A DNA stretch of 64,000 nt. It comes from Massilia sp. IC2-477. GTDB taxonomy: Bacteria > Pseudomonadota > Gammaproteobacteria > Burkholderiales > Burkholderiaceae_D. Of the stretch, positions 52,809-61,697 are shown piece after piece. The stretch is from NCBI RefSeq assembly GCF_020707265.1, contig NZ_JAJFEQ010000011.1:123904-187903 (forward strand). Direction: 5' to 3'. Position numbers and translations under genes: made by a program. Each line of letters starts with the position of its first letter. Within the stretch, counting starts at the first letter, position 1. A model generated the notes under the pieces. It made no database searches. It was not told the origin of the DNA and saw only the letters and a list, made by a program, of their open reading frames with translations.

Positions 52809-54296
52809 ATGACGAATTCTGTGTGGCATGAACGGGCAGATAGCTTGCGGACGGACGGCCGCGCCTTCATCGATGGGTTCCGGGTCGATGCGCGTTCAGG
52901 AAACCGCTTCGATTGCTTCTCACCGGTCGACGGCCGCAAGCTGGCCGAGGTCGCCCGCTGCGACGGCCAGGACGCCGACGCGGCCGTGCGCGCCGCCCGC
53001 GCCGCCTTCGAGGACAGGCGCTGGGCCGGCAAGGCGCCCGCGGAGCGCAAGAAAATCCTGATCCGCTTCGCCGACCTGATGCTGGCGCATCGGGACGAGC
53101 TGGCCCTGCTCGAAACCCTCGACATGGGCAAACCCATCCGCTACAGCCTGAGCGTGGACGTGCAGCTGGCGCAGAACTGCATCCGCTGGTACGGCGAGGC
53201 GATCGACAAGATCTACGATCAGGTGGCGCCCACGGGAGAGGACAGCCTGGCCCTGGTCACGCGCGAACCTAGCGGCGTGGTGGCCGCCGTCATCCCCTGG
53301 AACTACCCGATGCTGATGGCGGCCTGGAAGATCGGCCCGGCGCTGGCAAGCGGCAACAGCCTGGTCCTCAAGCCGTCGGAAAAAGCGCCCTTGACGTCGC
53401 TGCACCTGGCCGAGCTGGCGCTCGAAGCGGGGGTGCCGCCCGGCGTGTTCAACGTCCTGCCCGGCTACGGCAACGAGGCCGGCAGCGCGCTGGCCCTGCA
53501 CATGGACGTGGACTGCATTGCGTTTACCGGCTCGACCCGCGTCGGCAAGGAGATCCTGCAGATGGCCGGCCAATCGAACCTGAAGCGCGCCTGGACCGAA
53601 CTGGGCGGCAAGTCGGCCAACATCGTCTGCGCCGACTGCCCCGACCTGGACGCCGCGGTGGAGAGCGCGATCGGCGCGATCTACTTCAACCAGGGCGAGA
53701 GCTGCAACGCGCCTTCGCGCCTGTTCGTCGAAGCGTCGATCAAGGATGCGTTCCTGGAAAAGGCGATGGCGCTGGTACCGCGCTACGCGCCGGGCGACCC
53801 GCTGGATGAAGCCACCGTGATGGGCGCGATCGTCGACCCGATCCAGATGAAGACGGTGCTCGGCTACATCGAGGACGGCAAGCGCGAAGGCGCACGGCTG
53901 CGCGCAGGCGGTGCCGCGGCGCGGCAGGACAGCGGCGGCCTGTACATCGAGCCGACCCTGTTCGACGGCGTCGACCCCACGATGCGCATCGCGCGTGAAG
54001 AGATCTTCGGACCGGTGCTGTCGGTGCTGTCCTTCACCGACCTCGATGAGGCCGTGCGCCAGGCCAACGCCACGCCCTACGGCCTCGCCGCCGCGGTGTG
54101 GACGGCGGACATGGGCAAGGCGATCCGCACCGCGCGCGCCCTGCGTGCCGGCACCGTGCACGTGAACCAGTACGACAACGACGACATCACGGTGCCCTTC
54201 GGCGGCTACAAGCAGTCGGGCAACGGGCGCGACAAGTCGCTCCATGCGTTCGACAAGTACACGGAGCTGAAGACGACCTGGATCCAGGTGCGCTAA
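52809..54296 (+). CDS. puuC: Aldehyde dehydrogenase, gamma-glutamyl-gamma-aminobutyraldehyde type
   Basis: A 495-residue NAD(P)-dependent dehydrogenase. Catalytic residues are E264 (TELGGKSAN) and C299 (NQGESCNAPSRL); the coenzyme loop is FTGSTRVGKEI, and IPWNYPMLMAAWKIGPALA is the classical N-terminal motif. Its start (SVWHERADSLRTDGRAFIDG) and the closing VPFGGYKQSGNGRDKSLHA-type segment are of the PuuC kind. It would oxidise gamma-glutamyl-gamma-aminobutyraldehyde to gamma-Glu-GABA, which PuuD then hydrolyses. Confidence 0.88.
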   Translation: MTNSVWHERADSLRTDGRAFIDGFRVDARSGNRFDCFSPVDGRKLAEVARCDGQDADAAVRAARAAFEDRRWAGKAPAERKKILIRFADLMLAHRDELALLETLDMGKPIRYSLSVDVQLAQNCIRWYGEAIDKIYDQVAPTGEDSLALVTREPSGVVAAVIPWNYPMLMAAWKIGPALASGNSLVLKPSEKAPLTSLHLAELALEAGVPPGVFNVLPGYGNEAGSALALHMDVDCIAFTGSTRVGKEILQMAGQSNLKRAWTELGGKSANIVCADCPDLDAAVESAIGAIYFNQGESCNAPSRLFVEASIKDAFLEKAMALVPRYAPGDPLDEATVMGAIVDPIQMKTVLGYIEDGKREGARLRAGGAAARQDSGGLYIEPTLFDGVDPTMRIAREEIFGPVLSVLSFTDLDEAVRQANATPYGLAAAVWTADMGKAIRTARALRAGTVHVNQYDNDDITVPFGGYKQSGNGRDKSLHAFDKYTELKTTWIQVR

Positions 54297-54404
54297 GCGC
54301 CTGGCTCTCCCGTGAGGCGGCCCTCGGGGCGCTCGTGTATGCTTGGCCGATCAGGATTCCGCTATCGCATGCCATTTACCAGTGGAATGTGACAGCAAGT
54401 TTTT

Positions 54405-56570
54405 ATGAAGAAATTCACGCTGCGCCCCCCGGTTACCATCGCCACCATCCTCAGCCTGCTGGTGCTGGCGGCCGCGCTTGCGGTACTGGCCCAGGGCATC
54501 CGCAACCAGTCCGCTTCGTTCCAGTCGGTGGTGCACACCCGCGAGGTGCTGGAAAACGTCCAGTCCACCATCGCCCACACGAGCGAAGCCGAAGCAGCCC
54601 AGCGCGGTTTCCTGCTGACCGGCAGCACGCCCTTCCTGGCGAGCTACCGCCAGGCACGCGATGCCGTGCTGCCCCAGGTTGCCGAACTGCGCCTGCTGAC
54701 GCAGGATAATCCGCGCCAGCAGGCCTCGCTGCGCGAATTCGAGGGGGCGCTGCGCACGCGCTTCGACCTGCTCGAGCGCGTCCTGCAGGAACAGCAGGCC
54801 GGCCATCCACCCACCCTGGCAACCCTGGAGTCGGGCCTGCGGCTCAAGGAGCGCATCCTGGCGCTGTCGGTGGCGATCCGCGCCGAGGAGCAGCGCCTGC
54901 TGGGCGAGCGCCAGGCACGGGTCGAGGCAGGGCGCCGCGAACTGATCGCCGCCTTCGCCACCACCGGCGCGACGGCGATCGCGCTGGTGGTCCTGCTGTG
55001 GGTGCTGTCTTCGCGCGACGCCGGGCGCCTGCTGGCCCGGGCCCAGGCGCTGTCCGAATCGGAGGCCAATTACCGCTACACGATCGAACTCAATCCCCAG
55101 ATACCCTGGCGCGCCTCGCCCGCGGGCGCCATCGAAACCTTTTCGGACCGCTGGCTGTCGCTCACGGGGCAGGCGCGCGAAGCCGTTCCCGGCGCCGGCT
55201 GGTCGAGCGCGGTGCTCGACGAAGACCGTCCCGCCATGCTCCAGGCCTGGGCGCAGGCGGTGGCCAACGGCGAGCCCCTCGATGTCGAGTTCCGCATCCG
55301 CGCCACCGCCGGCGAGGCGCGCTGGATGCGCTCGCGCGCGGCCCCGCGCCGTGACGAGACCGGCGCCATCGTGGCCTGGTACGGCCTGACCGAAGACATC
55401 CACACCCGCAAGGAATCCGAGCTCGCACTCAGCCGCCGGCTGGCCCAGATCGAGACCATCTACCGCGCCGTTCCCGTCGGCCTCGGCCTGCTGGACGCGG
55501 ACCTGCGCCTGGCGGAACTGAACGATGCGCTGGCCGATGCGGCCGGCAAATCCAAGCGCGAGATGATCGGCGTGGCGCCGATGCTCGTACTGCCGCCGCC
55601 GCTGGGAGAGCGCGTCGGCGCCGTGCTGGAGCAGGTCGTGCGCGACTGCCGCCAGGTCAGCGGCGTCGAGTTCAGCAGCAGTGTGGACGGCGATCCTGCG
55701 GCCGGCGTTCCGGCGCGGCAGCGCGACTGGCTGGCCAGTTTCTATCCGGTCCTCGATGGGGCGCGGCTGGAAGGCGTCGTCGTCGCCCTGCTGGAAGTCA
55801 CGCAGATCAAGGCTGCCCAGCGCAAGCTGATCGAAGCCAACCAGCTGCTCGAGCAGCGGGTCGAGGAACGGACCGAACAGATCGCCGAAGCGAATGCCGA
55901 GCTGCGCGCGTTCGCCCACACCGTGGCGCACGACCTGCGCGCGCCGCTGCGCAACGTCGAGGGATTCGCCACCGCCCTGCTCGAGGACGAGGCCGAGCGC
56001 ATGTCCGAGGACGGCAGGATGTTCGCGGGCCGGATCGTGGCCGCGGTGGTGCGCATGGACCGCCTGATCACCGACCTGCTGGCCTACAGCCGTCTGTCGC
56101 GTTCTGAGCTGCGCCTCGAACGGGTCGAGCTCGGCGCCGTCGTCAAGACGGTGCTGCGCGACCTCGAGGCCCAGGTGGCGGAAAGCGGCGCGCGCTTCGA
56201 GCTCGCCTGGCCCTTGCCGGTCGTGCGCGGCAATGCGACCATCCTGGTGCAGGTCATCGCCAACCTGGTGTCGAACGCCATCAAGTTCGTGGACAAGGGC
56301 GTGACCCCACGCATCGCGATCGCGGGAATGCGCGATGGCGCGGTAGTCCGCCTCCTGATCGGCGATAATGGCATTGGCATCGCGCCCGAACACCGCGAGC
56401 ACGTGTTCGGGGTGTTCGAGCGCCTCCACGGCCATGAGCGCTACCCCGGCACCGGCATCGGCCTGGCGATCGTGAAGAAAGGCCTCGAGCGCATGGAAGG
56501 CACGGTGCGCATCCTCGACCGCGAGGGCGGCGGCACCACCTTCGAGCTGGCCATGCAGGCTGCCGACTGA
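54405..56570 (+). CDS. Membrane histidine kinase with CHASE3 and PAS domains
   Basis: A 721-residue kinase. A signal-anchor helix (about 10-30) and a second helix (about 183-205) enclose a CHASE3 periplasmic domain with the TSEAEAAQRGFLLTG motif. Two PAS domains follow (about 220-345 and 350-480), then a coiled coil, HisKA with H509 in VAHDLRAPLRN, and HATPase_c with NAIKF, DNGIGI and GTGIGLAIVKKG. The H-box is of the phytochrome-like type. It begins a run of four signalling genes, with the response regulator 17 bases downstream. Confidence 0.92.
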   Translation: MKKFTLRPPVTIATILSLLVLAAALAVLAQGIRNQSASFQSVVHTREVLENVQSTIAHTSEAEAAQRGFLLTGSTPFLASYRQARDAVLPQVAELRLLTQDNPRQQASLREFEGALRTRFDLLERVLQEQQAGHPPTLATLESGLRLKERILALSVAIRAEEQRLLGERQARVEAGRRELIAAFATTGATAIALVVLLWVLSSRDAGRLLARAQALSESEANYRYTIELNPQIPWRASPAGAIETFSDRWLSLTGQAREAVPGAGWSSAVLDEDRPAMLQAWAQAVANGEPLDVEFRIRATAGEARWMRSRAAPRRDETGAIVAWYGLTEDIHTRKESELALSRRLAQIETIYRAVPVGLGLLDADLRLAELNDALADAAGKSKREMIGVAPMLVLPPPLGERVGAVLEQVVRDCRQVSGVEFSSSVDGDPAAGVPARQRDWLASFYPVLDGARLEGVVVALLEVTQIKAAQRKLIEANQLLEQRVEERTEQIAEANAELRAFAHTVAHDLRAPLRNVEGFATALLEDEAERMSEDGRMFAGRIVAAVVRMDRLITDLLAYSRLSRSELRLERVELGAVVKTVLRDLEAQVAESGARFELAWPLPVVRGNATILVQVIANLVSNAIKFVDKGVTPRIAIAGMRDGAVVRLLIGDNGIGIAPEHREHVFGVFERLHGHERYPGTGIGLAIVKKGLERMEGTVRILDREGGGTTFELAMQAAD

Positions 56571-56587
56571 CGACAAGGAAACAAGCG

Positions 56588-57076
56588 ATGGAAAGCATGA
56601 GCGACGAGGACGACGCGACCGGACTGCCGGTCATCCTGCTGGTGGAGGACAATCCGGACGATGTGCTGCTGGCGCGGCGCGCCGTCAAGAAGGCTGCCCT
56701 GTCGGTGTCGCTGCAGGTGGTGCAAGACGGCGACGAAGCCGTGGCCTACCTGGACGGCGGCGCGCATTTTGCCGACCGCGAGCGCCATCCGCTCCCGGAC
56801 CTGGTGCTGCTCGACCTGAAGCTGCCCAAGCGCTCCGGCCTCGAGGTATTGCGCTGGGTGCGCAGCCAGTCCGTGCTGGATGCGACGCCCGTGGTCGTGC
56901 TGACGTCCTCGGGCGAGGACGAAGACATCCAGAAGGCCTATGCGCTGGGCGCCAACTCCTACCTGCAGAAACCGGTGGCCTTCCACGGCCTGGTCCAGCT
57001 GCTCGGCGTGCTCGACCTGTACTGGTTCAGGAACAACCTGACCGCGCCGCCGGCCGCCGCGGGCGCCCACCAATGA
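56588..57076 (+). CDS. Single-domain response regulator (Rcp1-like)
   Basis: A 162-residue receiver with no output domain. Acidic residues are in VEDNPDDVLLA, the phospho-acceptor is D76 (LVLLDLKLPKRSG), and the lysine is in NSYLQKPVAF. The insertion with HFADRERHPLPD before the D76 strand is typical of Rcp1-type regulators paired with phytochrome-like kinases such as the one just upstream. It probably passes phosphate on or controls the partner kinases. Confidence 0.92.
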   Translation: MESMSDEDDATGLPVILLVEDNPDDVLLARRAVKKAALSVSLQVVQDGDEAVAYLDGGAHFADRERHPLPDLVLLDLKLPKRSGLEVLRWVRSQSVLDATPVVVLTSSGEDEDIQKAYALGANSYLQKPVAFHGLVQLLGVLDLYWFRNNLTAPPAAAGAHQ

Positions 57077-57077
57077 A

Positions 57078-58574
57078 ATGCGAACGATGACACTGGATAT
57101 TCTGCTGCTTGACGATAACCCCGATGACCGCGCGCTGGCGCGGCGCGAACTCGAACGCAATCTGCCGGACTGCACGATCGAGGAAGTGGGCGACCGCGCC
57201 GGCTGGGAGCGGGTGCTCCAGGCCGGGCTGCGCGTCGACATCGTCATCACCGATTTCCAGATGCGCTGGATCACCGGGCTGGACATCCTCAAGCAGGTCA
57301 AGGCTTTCGACGCGCAGATGCCGGTCATCATGTTCACCGCTACCGGCACCCAGGAGATCGCTGTCGAGGCGATGAAGCTCGGCCTGGATGACTACGTCAT
57401 CAAGAGCCCGCGCCACTATGCGCGCCTGCCGGTCGCCGTGCACACCTGCCTCGGCCGCAACGAGATCCGGGCGCGTGCGATCCGTTCCGAAACCCGCCTG
57501 GCTGCCTTGCTCGAGAATATCCATCTCGGTGTGTTCCGCATGTCGCTCGAAGGCAGGCTGGAAGAAGCCAACCGCGCCTTCTGGACCATGCTGGGAGGCG
57601 ATCCCAGTGCGCCGGACTCCCTGCGCCACCCGCTGCTCGACCAGGTCATGGCTCGCCTGCCGCAACTGCAGGCGGTGTCCGACAGCGCCGAACTGCAGGC
57701 CGAACTCGGGGCCACCGACGAGGCCGGGCGCTTCTACGTCGTCAAGCTGGTGCGCGTGAAAGTCAACGGCCACGACGCCATCGACGGCATCGTGGAAGAC
57801 GCCACCTCGCTGCGCCGCGCCGGCGCCGAGATCCACCGCCTGAACGCCGAGCTGGAACAGCGCATCATCGAGCGCACCCGCCAGCTGCAGGAGGCCAACG
57901 AGGCGCTCGAGACCTTCGGGTTCTCGGTCTCGCACGACCTGCGCGAGCCGCTGCGCACCATCCAGGGCTACGCGGCCGCGTTGAGCCAGGACCTGGCGGC
58001 GCGCGACTTCAGCAATTTCGAACAGTACGTCGAGCGCATCAACGCCATTGCGCGCCGTATCGACCTGATGGTGTCGGACCTGCTGGAATTCGCGCGCCTG
58101 TCGCGCGATGAAATCAGGTCCGACAGCCTGTCCTTGCGCGAGGTGGTGCAGGATGCGCAGTCCGTCCTGCAGAGCGAACCGACCTATCGCGCCGCCGACA
58201 TCCAGGTCGATGTGCCCGATGACTTGATGGTGAAGGCCCACCGGCCGGTGCTGGTGCAGGCCTTGACCAACCTGCTCGGCAATGCCGTGAAGTTCGTGCG
58301 GCCGAACACGCACGCGGCGGTGCTGGTCGTAGCGCAGGCCCATGGCCGCCAGGTCCGCATCGAGGTCCAGGACAACGGCATCGGCATGGCGGACGAGGCC
58401 CGGGAACGCGTATTCGACGTGTTCGAGCGCCTCCATGGCGAAGAAGAATATCCGGGCACCGGCATCGGGCTGGCGATCGTCAAGAAAGGCGTCGAGCGCA
58501 TGCAGGGAAGCGTCGGCGTGGAGTCGGCGCCGGGCATCGGATCGACTTTCTGGATCGAGTTGCCCGGTGCCTGA
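57078..58574 (+). CDS. Receiver-PAS-histidine kinase
   Basis: A 498-residue soluble protein with a receiver first (DDNPDDRALARREL, phospho-acceptor D59, YVIKSPRHY), a divergent PAS-like part (about 140-250), a coiled coil, HisKA with H286 in VSHDLREPLRT, and HATPase_c (NAVKF, DNGIGM, GTGIGLAIVKKG). ATG 57078 starts 1 base after the previous stop; ATG 57087 is an alternative and neither has a strong ribosome site. Its receiver is closely like that of the next gene, which suggests duplication. Confidence 0.9.
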   Translation: MRTMTLDILLLDDNPDDRALARRELERNLPDCTIEEVGDRAGWERVLQAGLRVDIVITDFQMRWITGLDILKQVKAFDAQMPVIMFTATGTQEIAVEAMKLGLDDYVIKSPRHYARLPVAVHTCLGRNEIRARAIRSETRLAALLENIHLGVFRMSLEGRLEEANRAFWTMLGGDPSAPDSLRHPLLDQVMARLPQLQAVSDSAELQAELGATDEAGRFYVVKLVRVKVNGHDAIDGIVEDATSLRRAGAEIHRLNAELEQRIIERTRQLQEANEALETFGFSVSHDLREPLRTIQGYAAALSQDLAARDFSNFEQYVERINAIARRIDLMVSDLLEFARLSRDEIRSDSLSLREVVQDAQSVLQSEPTYRAADIQVDVPDDLMVKAHRPVLVQALTNLLGNAVKFVRPNTHAAVLVVAQAHGRQVRIEVQDNGIGMADEARERVFDVFERLHGEEEYPGTGIGLAIVKKGVERMQGSVGVESAPGIGSTFWIELPGA

Positions 58575-60894
58575 ATCCATCACCCCATCGACCCCCTTGC
58601 GGGTCCTGCTCATCGACGACAACCCGGACGACCGCGCCCTGGTCGAGCGCGAACTCAGGCTGCGTATCGAGGCCATCGAGGTGCGCCACATCAGTGACGG
58701 CGCCGGCCTGGCCGAGGTCCTGGACGCCGGCGGCTTCGACGTCGCCGTGACCGATTACCGCCTGCGCTGGACGGTCGGCACCGAGGTCCTGCGCGACATC
58801 AAGGGACGCTATCCCGAGGTGCCGGTCATCATGTTCACCGGCAGCGGCAACGAGGAGGTGGCGGTCGACGCCATGAAAGAGGGCCTGGACGACTACATCA
58901 CCAAGACGCCCAAGCACTATCCACGCGTGCCCTTCGCCGTGCTGGCCTGCTTCGAGCGGGTGAACAACCGCGCCAGGCTGCAGGCATCGGTGGCCCGCGA
59001 ATCGCTGGCAAAGGCGCGACTCGAGGTCGCGCTGCAGTCGGCCGGCATGGCGACCTGGCAGGTGGACCTGGCCAGCGGGCAGCTGTCCTGTTCCGAGGAC
59101 GCCGGACCGATGTTCGGCCATCCGCCCGGCTTCGTGCACCAGGACCCGGCCGCGGCGCTGGCCCAGCTGCACCCGGAGGACCTGGGCCGCCTGCAGGACT
59201 TGTGGAACACGGTCCTGGACGGGTCCAGCCGCGTCGCCGCCGAGTTCCGGGTGCTGGGCGCGGACGGCGGGCTGCGCTGGATCGCCGGCAGCGCCAAGCT
59301 GCTGCAGCACGATGGCAGCCGGGCGTCCCTGGTCATCGGCACCCTGCGCGACGTGACGCTTGACGTCATGGCCAAGGAGGCGCAGCGCAAGCAGCAGGAA
59401 GAGCTGCAGACCATCCTCGACGTGCTGCCGGTCGGTATCGCCATCAGCCGCGATGCCGAGGCACGCCACATCGAGATCACGCCTGCGTTCTCGGCGCTGC
59501 TGGGCGTCGACCACGGCCCCGGATATGACCGGGTCGGCACGCAGGAGCGGCCCTATCGCTACCTGCGCGCCGGCGAGCCGATCGAACCGGAAGACTGGCC
59601 GATGCGCATGGCGGCGCGGCTCGGCAGGCCGGTGCGCGGCGACGAGCTCGACGTGCAGTTCGAGGATGGCCGCTCGCTCACCATCCTGGTCAATGCGGCG
59701 CCCCTGTTCGACGCGCAGGCGCGGGTGCGCGGCGTGGTCGCGGCCATCGTGGATGTCAGCGCGCTCAAGGACGTGCAGCGCGAACTGGAAAAGGCGAACC
59801 GGCAAAAGACCGAGTTCCTGTCGGTGCTGGCGCACGAACTGCGCAACCCGATGGCCGCCATCGGCTATTCGGTCGAGATGCTGCGCCACGTGGGCACGCC
59901 CGCCACCATCGCCAGGGCGCGCGACGTGATTGCGCGCCAGACCCGCCACATGGGCCGCCTGCTCGACGACCTGCTCGACCTGAGCCGCATCACGCTCAAT
60001 CGCATCGAACTCGACCGGCGTCCGGTCGACCTCCGGCGCACCATCGAGCTGGCCTACGAGAGCACGCGCGCCCTGATCGAGTCGCTCGGCCACGACATCC
60101 GCTTCGACCTGCCCGCGGCGCCGGTGATGGTGGAGGGCGACGAGGTGCGCCTGACCCAGATCGTCAGCAACCTGCTGAACAATGCCGCCAAGTTCACCCC
60201 GGGGGCGGGCGCGATCGTGGTGCGCGCAGCCGTCGAGGGCGAGCGGGCGGTCGTCACGGTGGCCGACAACGGCGCCGGGATCGCGCCGGAGCAGCTCGAG
60301 TCCGTGTTCGAGATGTTCTCGCAGGGGCAGTCGAAGGTCAGCGGCGGACCGGAAGGCCTGGGCATCGGCCTGGCGGTCGTGCGCCGGCTGGTCGAACTGC
60401 ATGGCGGAAGGGTAGAGGCGCTCAGCGAAGGCGCCGGGCATGGCGCGACGATCCGGGTGGAACTGCCATGCATGGACGGCGGCGCCATGGCGGAACAGGA
60501 TGAGGCGGGCCTGGTCGTGGCCGCAGGCACGCAGGCGCGGCTGCTGGTCGCCGACGACAACATCGACGCGGCAGACCTGCTGGCCGACGTGCTGCGCATG
60601 GAAGGCTACGCGGTCCAGGTGGCCTATGACGGCCGCGAGGCCATCCGGATGGCCGACCAGTGGCGGCCCGACGCGCTGGTGCTGGACATCGGCATGCCGC
60701 ATGCCAATGGGCTCGAGGTGGCGCGCTGGGTACGCGGGCAGGACTGGGGCAGGAAGGCTGCGCTAATCGCCGTCACGGGCTGGGGACAGCAGCACGACCG
60801 CAGCGCGACGCTGGAGGCGGGATTCGACGAACACCTCGTCAAGCCGGTCAGCCCCCAGGACATCGTCGCGGCCCTGGGCCGGCACATGCCTTAG
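58567..60894 (+). CDS. Receiver-PAS-PAS-histidine kinase-receiver hybrid
   Basis: A 775-residue soluble hybrid. N-terminal receiver (DDNPDDRALVEREL, D63, YITKTPKHY), PAS domains (about 155-275 and 290-405), HisKA with H423 in LAHELRNPMAAIGYS, HATPase_c (NAAKF, DNGAGI, GLGIGLAVVRRL) and a second receiver at the end (D707 in LVLDIGMPHANG, K in HLVKPVSP). GTG 58567 is taken as start: it overlaps the previous stop by 8 bases and leaves eight residues before the receiver. The much longer open frame upstream is only an out-of-frame reading of the neighbour. Confidence 0.9.
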   Translation: MPESITPSTPLRVLLIDDNPDDRALVERELRLRIEAIEVRHISDGAGLAEVLDAGGFDVAVTDYRLRWTVGTEVLRDIKGRYPEVPVIMFTGSGNEEVAVDAMKEGLDDYITKTPKHYPRVPFAVLACFERVNNRARLQASVARESLAKARLEVALQSAGMATWQVDLASGQLSCSEDAGPMFGHPPGFVHQDPAAALAQLHPEDLGRLQDLWNTVLDGSSRVAAEFRVLGADGGLRWIAGSAKLLQHDGSRASLVIGTLRDVTLDVMAKEAQRKQQEELQTILDVLPVGIAISRDAEARHIEITPAFSALLGVDHGPGYDRVGTQERPYRYLRAGEPIEPEDWPMRMAARLGRPVRGDELDVQFEDGRSLTILVNAAPLFDAQARVRGVVAAIVDVSALKDVQRELEKANRQKTEFLSVLAHELRNPMAAIGYSVEMLRHVGTPATIARARDVIARQTRHMGRLLDDLLDLSRITLNRIELDRRPVDLRRTIELAYESTRALIESLGHDIRFDLPAAPVMVEGDEVRLTQIVSNLLNNAAKFTPGAGAIVVRAAVEGERAVVTVADNGAGIAPEQLESVFEMFSQGQSKVSGGPEGLGIGLAVVRRLVELHGGRVEALSEGAGHGATIRVELPCMDGGAMAEQDEAGLVVAAGTQARLLVADDNIDAADLLADVLRMEGYAVQVAYDGREAIRMADQWRPDALVLDIGMPHANGLEVARWVRGQDWGRKAALIAVTGWGQQHDRSATLEAGFDEHLVKPVSPQDIVAALGRHMP

Positions 60895-60956
60895 GTTTTT
60901 ACCCGCTCGTCGTCTCCATCGCTGCGACGGAGCCTTCGATCCGGTCTGTCACGCGT

Positions 60957-61697
60957 TCAGATCGCCATGTCCCGCAGCACCTTGGAGGCATCCCGGTTCG
61001 CCCCCAGCACGGCGCCGTCGCGCATGTGGATCTGCAGCTGCGACTGGTCGTCGGCGCGCATCGATTCCACGAAGTCCAGGTTCACCAGCGCCGAGCGGTG
61101 GATGCGCACGAAGCGCGCCGGGTCGAGCTGGGCCTCGAGTTCCGAGATGCCGATCCGGACCAGGAAGTTCTGGCCACGCGCCGCGATCACCGTGTATTTC
61201 GAATCGGCCTTCATGTATTCGATCTCGCCGGTGGCGAGCGGGAAGATGCGGCCGCGGTCGCGCACCAGGATGCGGTCCAGCCGCGCCGGTGCACCCGAGG
61301 CCTGCACCAGGGCGCCCTCGATCTCCTCGCGCGCATGCACGGGACCGTCGAGCAGGCGCGCCACCGCCGCCGCGAAGCGGGCCTGGGTGAAGGGCTTGAG
61401 CAGGTAGTCCACCGCATGCAGTTCGAAAGCCGTCACCGCGTACTGGTCGTAGGCGGTGGTGAACACGATCTGCGGCAGGTAGTCGAGCCGGCGCAGCACT
61501 TCCAGGCCGGTCATCTCGGGCATCTGGATGTCCATGAACACGACCTCGGGACGCAGGCGCGTGATGTGGGCCAGGGCGCTGGCGCCGTCGGCCGCTTCGC
61601 CGACCAGGCGCAGGCCCGGGTGGGCATAGATGGCGTCGCGCAGCACGTCGCGCGCCAGCGGTTCGTCTTCCGCGAAGAACGCGGTCTTCATGCTCAT
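60957..61697 (-). CDS. LytTR-family response regulator (AlgR/LytR type)
   Basis: A 246-residue regulator. The receiver has AEDEPLARD, phospho-acceptor D56 (VVFMDIQMPEMTG) and the lysine in DYLLKPFTQ. The C-terminal 105 residues are a LytTR DNA-binding domain (IEYMKADSKYTVIAARG, FVRIHRSALVNLDFV). It overlaps the start region of the upstream kinase gene by 4 bases, so kinase and regulator are a coupled pair. ATG 61691, two codons in, is an alternative start. Confidence 0.94.
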   Translation of the reverse strand: MSMKTAFFAEDEPLARDVLRDAIYAHPGLRLVGEAADGASALAHITRLRPEVVFMDIQMPEMTGLEVLRRLDYLPQIVFTTAYDQYAVTAFELHAVDYLLKPFTQARFAAAVARLLDGPVHAREEIEGALVQASGAPARLDRILVRDRGRIFPLATGEIEYMKADSKYTVIAARGQNFLVRIGISELEAQLDPARFVRIHRSALVNLDFVESMRADDQSQLQIHMRDGAVLGANRDASKVLRDMAI

